From UMGS363 sp051881775 (lineage in GTDB: Bacteria; Bacillota; Clostridia; Oscillospirales; Ruminococcaceae), in the NCBI GenBank assembly GCA_051881775.1, contig JBJEQN010000122.1:1-64000 (forward strand): DNA of 64,000 nt. Direction: 5' to 3'. Below the pieces are notes generated by a model, which ran no database searches, was not told the DNA's origin, and worked only from the letters and a program-made list of their open reading frames with translations. How positions within the stretch are numbered: the first letter of the stretch is position 1; each line of letters opens with the position of its first letter. Of this stretch, positions 60,263 to 64,000 are shown in pieces. The position numbers and the translations under genes are program-made.

Positions 60263-60955
60263 ATGGTATTGCATTTTAATGTTGTCGGAGAAAAACGAAA
60301 GCAGATGGTCGAAGAGATCGAGAAAGTCCTCGGTGTAAAAGCCAAGTATCTCAGAGTACCAAGCTGTTCATACCAGATCAAAGGATATAACGTTGGAAAG
60401 AACGGAGAGCTTTCGATGAGTGATAACGAAAGCGTTGATGAAATGTCAAAGGTCATAAATGCCTGCGTGAAGATCACGGGAAGTTCTCCGTCAGAACTCA
60501 CAACCACGGATGAAACAGATAAACCGGAAGAGATTCCCGTTGTTGAAGATGTGGGTCTTACGATCTCACTTCCCATTCAGAAAGCAAACACCGAAAAACT
60601 AAAAGCCATTCTCGATTCAAAGTCCTGCCTTATAAAAAAGGCACTTGAAATTGATGATCTTGCTTTTGAAATTGATGAGAAAGAGGTTTCTTTCCCTTGG
60701 TTTTCAAGCAGGCTTGATTCTGAAACGGTCGATACATATACACGCTTTTTATCAGCACTTTGCGAAATGAGCATGAAGCAAAGCAGAGTGCAAGCTAAGG
60801 AAAGAGAGCTGGACAACGAGAAATACACATTCAGATGTTTCCTTTTAAGGCTTGGCTTTATCGGTGAGAAGTTCAAAAAGGACAGAAAGATACTTCTGAA
60901 AAATCTTGTCGGTTCGGCATCGTATAAAGGTAAAGTGAAAGGAAGTGAAGAGTGA
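60263..60955 (+). CDS. Phage/ICE accessory protein sharing a C-terminal motif with the amidoligase
   Basis: 230 residues, often annotated only as virulence-related in Firmicutes elements. An N-terminal alpha/beta part (HFNVVGEKRKQMVEEIEKVL, LRVPSCSYQIKGYNVGKNGE) and a Ser/Thr linker precede a C-terminal domain (~100-230). The end, RCFLLRLGFIGEKFKKDRK, is nearly the same as the end of the amidoligase protein two genes on (RTWLLRLGFIGDEFKTARE). The function is unknown. AAGGAGG precedes the ATG. Confidence 0.75.
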   Translation: MVLHFNVVGEKRKQMVEEIEKVLGVKAKYLRVPSCSYQIKGYNVGKNGELSMSDNESVDEMSKVINACVKITGSSPSELTTTDETDKPEEIPVVEDVGLTISLPIQKANTEKLKAILDSKSCLIKKALEIDDLAFEIDEKEVSFPWFSSRLDSETVDTYTRFLSALCEMSMKQSRVQAKERELDNEKYTFRCFLLRLGFIGEKFKKDRKILLKNLVGSASYKGKVKGSEE

Positions 60956-61179
60956 TGAAGTTTACGGAAAAAGAAATTGTTGAACAGCTGCGGCAGGAGT
61001 TTCCGGCAGGAACGAGAGTTGAACTTCTCAAAATGAACGATGAACAAGCACCGCCAATAGGAACTCTCGGAACTGTATATGGTGTTGATGATATGGGTTC
61101 AATAATGGTTAAATGGGATAACGGCTGTGGATTAAGCGTGGTTTATGGTGCTGATAAATGCCGAAAAATCGAACCGTAA
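60955..61179 (+). CDS. DUF4314 small phage protein
   Basis: 74 residues, coupled to the previous stop (TGATG). The SH3-like beta-barrel pattern FPAGTRVELLKMNDEQAPPI, GTLGTVYGVDDMGSIMVKWD and NGCGLSVVYGADKCRKI matches DUF4314. It is often adjacent to amidoligase or virulence-type genes in mobile elements. Role unknown. Confidence 0.85.
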   Translation: MKFTEKEIVEQLRQEFPAGTRVELLKMNDEQAPPIGTLGTVYGVDDMGSIMVKWDNGCGLSVVYGADKCRKIEP

Positions 61180-61181
61180 AG

Positions 61182-61284
61182 TACACAATTTCCTCTGAAA
61201 TGATTGTGTAGTAATCGTATTGATATGTTTCCCCTAAAGAGTTAATATGTGTATACCGAAAGGGAAATACACACATTGAATAAA
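61182..61284 (+). other. Structured leader of amidoligase gene
   Basis: TACACAAT (61182-61189) pairs with ATTGTGTA (61203-61210). Further on AATATGTGTAT (61243-61253) pairs with ATACACACATT (61267-61277, one mismatch), and TTTCCC (61228) could instead pair with GGGAAA (61262). The hairpins lie just before AACGGAGG and the ATG at 61299 and lack T runs, so they look regulatory. Confidence 0.45.
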
Positions 61285-61298
61285 CGGAGGAAAACACC

Positions 61299-62246
61299 AT
61301 GAACGCAAGAACAGCAAATCAGATCGAGGAAATGAAGAAACAGACCATTGGGGTTGAGGTTGAAATGAACAGCATTTCAAGAGAAAAGGCCGCAAGACTT
61401 GCCGCGGAATTCTTAGGAACAGGAAGAGCATCAAACACAGCCTCGACAAACGGATACTACACTTGGTCAGCCTGGGACGATCAGGGTAGAGAATGGAAAT
61501 TCCAGAGAGACGTCAGCATTTCAGGACCGGACAGCGAAAAGTGCGAACTTGTGACCCCGATACTTACATACAGCGACATTGAAACCCTGCAGGAACTTAT
61601 AAGAAGGCTCAGAAAGGCAGGAGCAAAGAGCGATGCATCGAGAGGATGCGGAGTTCACATTCACATCGGAGCAAAGGGTCACACACCACAGACCATGAGA
61701 AACCTTGCAAACATAATGGCAAGCCACGAAGACCTCCTTGCAAACGCCCTTGACCTTGACCGAGGAAGAATGAACCGATTCTGCAGAACGGTAAACCCCA
61801 ACTTCCTCAATCAGCTTAATAAGAAGAAACCCAAGACAATGGCAGATTTTGCAGACATTTGGTACACAAGCCAGAACGCAGGCTACGGCAGAAACAACCA
61901 CTACAATGACAGCAGATACCACATGCTCAACTACCACGCAACCTTTACAAAGGGGACGATCGAGTTCAGACTTTTCCAGTTTGATGAACCTTCCCTCGGA
62001 AGACAGAACGGACTTCACGCAGGACAGCTTAAAGCATACATTCAGCTTTGCCTGGCACTTTCCCAGATGGCAAAAACGGTGAAAACAGCAAGCAGCAAGC
62101 CACAGCAGGACGAGAACCCCAAATACGCAATGAGAACTTGGCTCCTCCGCCTTGGATTTATCGGAGATGAGTTCAAGACAGCAAGAGAGGTTCTTACCAA
62201 AAGGCTCAGAGGAGATACAGCCTTCCGAAACGGCAGAGCAGCTTGA
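61299..62246 (+). CDS. Phage amidoligase-family enzyme
   Basis: 315 residues, glutamine synthetase-like fold of the amidoligase family. Motifs are TIGVEVEMNSI (ExE metal residues, ~18-28), RDVSISGPDSEKCELVTPIL, CGVHIHIGAKGH (~109-120) and GTIEFRLFQFDEP (~220). These enzymes join amino groups to carboxylates using ATP. The C-terminus carries the LLRLGFIGDEFK motif shared with the 60263 gene. With the gamma-glutamylcyclotransferase that follows it forms a cassette described bioinformatically in phages and predicted to add and remove gamma-glutamyl-type tags. The substrate is unknown. Confidence 0.88.
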   Translation: MNARTANQIEEMKKQTIGVEVEMNSISREKAARLAAEFLGTGRASNTASTNGYYTWSAWDDQGREWKFQRDVSISGPDSEKCELVTPILTYSDIETLQELIRRLRKAGAKSDASRGCGVHIHIGAKGHTPQTMRNLANIMASHEDLLANALDLDRGRMNRFCRTVNPNFLNQLNKKKPKTMADFADIWYTSQNAGYGRNNHYNDSRYHMLNYHATFTKGTIEFRLFQFDEPSLGRQNGLHAGQLKAYIQLCLALSQMAKTVKTASSKPQQDENPKYAMRTWLLRLGFIGDEFKTAREVLTKRLRGDTAFRNGRAA

Positions 62247-62264
62247 AGGAACCGCGGGAGATAG

Positions 62265-62333
62265 CCTTCCGCCACCTTTTGACCGCATAGGGCGGTCTTA
62301 AGGTGGTAGAAGGGTATTTCCTTCGGAAAGGAA
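62265..62333 (+). other. Strong RNA hairpin ahead of gamma-glutamylcyclotransferase gene
   Basis: CCTTC-CG-CCACCTT (62265-62278) pairs with AAGGTGG-TA-GAAGG (62300-62313). An inner stem GACCGC/GCGGTC lies across a TT/TT mismatch, and the loop is ATAGG. A second small hairpin (TTTCC-TTC-GGAAA, 62317-62329) abuts the ribosome site AAAGGAAG. No T run follows. A role in translation control or mRNA processing is inferred. Confidence 0.5.
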
Positions 62334-62343
62334 GAAAATCAAA

Positions 62344-62814
62344 ATGGAAAAACGTTATTACATCGCATACGGCAGTAACCTGAACATTGAACAGATGAAA
62401 GTAAGATGCCCAAATGCAAGGGTGATAGGAACTGCGGCAATAAAGGACTATCAGCTGTTGTTCAAGGGCAGCAAGACCGGTTCTTACCTTACCATTGAGC
62501 CAAAGGCAGGAGCAAGCGTACCCGTTGCTGTGTGGGAGGTCACCAAGGCTTGTGAGGCATCACTTGACCGATATGAGGGCTATCCTGCTTTTTATTACAA
62601 AAAGGATATGATCCTGGATATCAGAGGTATAAAGACCGGCAAGGTTCGGAGAAGAACAGCGTTTGTTTATATCATGCACGAAGAAAGAGAAGTTGGAATA
62701 CCGAGTTTCTATTATGTAAAAACCTGCATCAACGGATATAGGTCATTCGGCTTTGATGAAAAATATATATTTGATGCGATTGAGATCAGCAGGAGGAACA
62801 TTTATGAAAACTAA
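62344..62814 (+). CDS. Gamma-glutamylcyclotransferase-like (AIG2/GGCT) protein
   Basis: 156 residues. The substrate loop YYIAYGSNLNIEQM is at the N-terminus and the catalytic Glu lies in LDRYEGYPAFYYKK (~residue 78-91). GGCT enzymes release 5-oxoproline from gamma-glutamyl amines. Next to an amidoligase it is the expected antagonist that trims the product. It overlaps the zinc-ribbon gene by 11 bp. Confidence 0.92.
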   Translation: MEKRYYIAYGSNLNIEQMKVRCPNARVIGTAAIKDYQLLFKGSKTGSYLTIEPKAGASVPVAVWEVTKACEASLDRYEGYPAFYYKKDMILDIRGIKTGKVRRRTAFVYIMHEEREVGIPSFYYVKTCINGYRSFGFDEKYIFDAIEISRRNIYEN

Positions 62815-63001
62815 TGAAATAAGAATAGCCGTATGTCCAAAGTGCAAAAAGCAATATCACGGCTACCCTGCACTTTCAAGATATGACAGCGGAGTATATA
62901 TATGCCCCGACTGCGGCACAAGAGAGGCTCTTGAAAGCATCGGTGTAAATGCCGAAGAGCAGGATAAGATACTTGATACGATACATAACTGTGCAAGATA
63001 A
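62804..63001 (+). CDS. Small zinc-ribbon protein
   Basis: 65 residues, start ATG 62804, 8 nt after AGGAGG. Two CxxC pairs (AVCPKCKKQYHG and YICPDCGTREALES) form a zinc ribbon, with a short helical tail. It is translationally coupled to the GGCT gene and may be an accessory or regulator of that cassette. A terminator follows at once. Confidence 0.8.
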   Translation: MKTNEIRIAVCPKCKKQYHGYPALSRYDSGVYICPDCGTREALESIGVNAEEQDKILDTIHNCAR

Positions 63002-63017
63002 AAACTTATTACTTTTT

Positions 63018-63043
63018 AGAACTCCGAAAGGGGTTCTTTTTTT
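63018..63043 (+). terminator. Terminator before terminase large subunit
   Basis: AGAACTCC (63018-63025), GAAA tetraloop, GGGGTTCT (63030-63037), then TTTTTT. It stands between the accessory cassette and terL. Confidence 0.88.
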
Positions 63044-63061
63044 GTGGGGAGGTGACGGTAT

Positions 63062-64000
63062 ATGCGGCAGATGAAAAAGTATAAGCCTACAAAGCTTATG
63101 GCAAAAACTTCTCATTATGATGAACAAGCTGCTGACTATGCCGTCAGCTTTATCGAGGAGTTGTGCCACACAAAAGGAACGTGGGCAGGAAAGAAATTTG
63201 AACTGATAGATTGGCAGGAGCAGATAATCCGTGACCTTTTCGGAATTCTGAAACCGAATGGCTACAGACAGTTCAATACTGCGTATATCGAAATACCGAA
63301 AAAGCAAGGTAAATCCGAACTTGCGGCGGCAGTTGCACTTCTGCTTTTATGCGGTGACGGTGAAGAACGTGCAGAGGTTTACGGCTGTGCGGCTGACAGA
63401 AACCAAGCAAAAATCGTATTTGATGTTGCTGTTGATATGGTGCGATTTTGTCCTGCACTTTCAAAAAGAGTAAAGATACTCGAATCGCAGAAAAAGCTGA
63501 TATACAAACCGACAAACAGTTCATATCAAGTGCTGTCGGCTGACGTTGCAAACAAGCACGGTTTCAACACTCACGGAGTAATCTTTGATGAACTTCATAC
63601 ACAGCCTAACAGAAAGCTTTATGACGTTATGACGCAGGGTTCGGGTGATGCACGAATGCAGCCGTTGTATTTTCTTATAACAACGGCAGGAAATGACACG
63701 AACTCGATTTGTTATGAAATACATCAGAAAGCGCTCGACATTGAGGCAGGAAGGAAGGTTGACCCAACCTTCTATTCTGTTATCTATGGCGCAGATGAAT
63801 CGGAGGATTGGACTGACCCCAAGGTATGGAAAAAAGCAAATCCGTCACTTGGCATTACTGTTTCCATAGACAAGGTAAAAGCCGCCTGCGACTCTGCAAA
63901 GCAGAATCCGGGTGAGGAGAACTCGTTCCGACAGTTAAGGCTTAATCAATGGGTAAAACAGTCGGTGCGCTGGATGCCAATGGAGAAGTGGGATGCTTGT
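63062..64000 (+). CDS. Terminase large subunit, N-terminal part (right edge partial)
   Basis: 313 codons remain open to the window edge. The ATPase domain has Walker A-like IPKKQGKSELAAA (~residue 80), an adenine-binding FELIDWQEQIIRDLFG before it, Walker B GVIFDELHTQPN (~175), and coupling motif ITTAGN. This is the P27/HK97-type TerL ATPase that drives DNA into the capsid. The nuclease domain lies beyond the window. The ATG follows GGGGAGGTGACGGT. Together with HNH and TerS it shows the start of the packaging module. Confidence 0.92.
   Translation, partial: MRQMKKYKPTKLMAKTSHYDEQAADYAVSFIEELCHTKGTWAGKKFELIDWQEQIIRDLFGILKPNGYRQFNTAYIEIPKKQGKSELAAAVALLLLCGDGEERAEVYGCAADRNQAKIVFDVAVDMVRFCPALSKRVKILESQKKLIYKPTNSSYQVLSADVANKHGFNTHGVIFDELHTQPNRKLYDVMTQGSGDARMQPLYFLITTAGNDTNSICYEIHQKALDIEAGRKVDPTFYSVIYGADESEDWTDPKVWKKANPSLGITVSIDKVKAACDSAKQNPGEENSFRQLRLNQWVKQSVRWMPMEKWDAC

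Overview
The window looks like the chromosome of a gut-type, low-to-mid GC, Gram-positive Clostridia/Oscillospiraceae (Ruminococcus-like) bacterium. The evidence is spoIIE and spoVG sporulation genes, a glgB-glgC-glgD-glgA glycogen operon with the Firmicutes-style GlgC/GlgD pair, a LexA of Gram-positive type, strong AGGAGG-type ribosome sites, and sigma-A promoters with 17-bp spacers. No 16S gene is present, so the genus is an inference.

Region 1 (1-38.2 kb) is ordinary chromosome. It holds the end of ilvD, small membrane proteins, a low-GC patch next to tRNA-Thr(CGT), a very large polytopic membrane protein, and two lipoproteins, one of them CapA-like. It continues with a two-component system plus ABC transporter operon and a translationally coupled LOR-murC-lexA-CPBP operon. 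Then come spoVG, a Nudix hydrolase, spoIIE with a 21-bp-spaced Spo0A-type promoter, the glycogen operon, a permuted NlpC/P60-like protein, pyruvate kinase and a second CPBP protease. The region ends with RNase HI, a sugar-type solute-binding lipoprotein behind tandem cre sites, a chemotaxis receptor and an O-antigen-ligase-like protein. Intergenic gaps carry several families of short non-coding repeats. They include GTAGGGG-flanked palindromes, MITE-like inverted repeats (one nested inside another) and purine-rich GGAAAGT tracts. Many of them sit directly behind stop codons.

Region 2 (38.2-49.2 kb) is AT-rich and foreign. It opens with a NADAR gene. Two apparent gene stubs follow: the start of a low-molecular-weight tyrosine phosphatase and the last codons of an rlmD/rumA-type methyltransferase. 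They look like integration scars. Next is a defence island of two convergent units. On the + strand are an excisionase-like HTH, two C5-cytosine methyltransferases and an ASCH-like protein. On the - strand are an unknown 314-aa protein, a RecD-like helicase with a long uncharacterised N-terminus, a Cro/CI regulator, a 511-aa protein with an endonuclease III-like HhH-GPD/Fe-S signature, and a MutH/LlaMI-like restriction endonuclease. This is the best candidate for an undescribed system.

Region 3 (49.2-64 kb) is the early and packaging part of a prophage or phage-like element. It encodes a sigma-like protein, a Bro-N/KilAC antirepressor, a DUF4406-type protein, a primase-helicase, a candidate origin, VRR-NUC, an SNF2 helicase, an ArpU/DUF1492 regulator, HNH and the terminase small subunit. 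These are followed by two DNA methyltransferases, an amidoligase plus gamma-glutamylcyclotransferase cassette, a zinc ribbon, and the terminase large subunit, which runs off the right edge. No integrase is visible inside the window, and no CRISPR array, rRNA or clear riboswitch was found.
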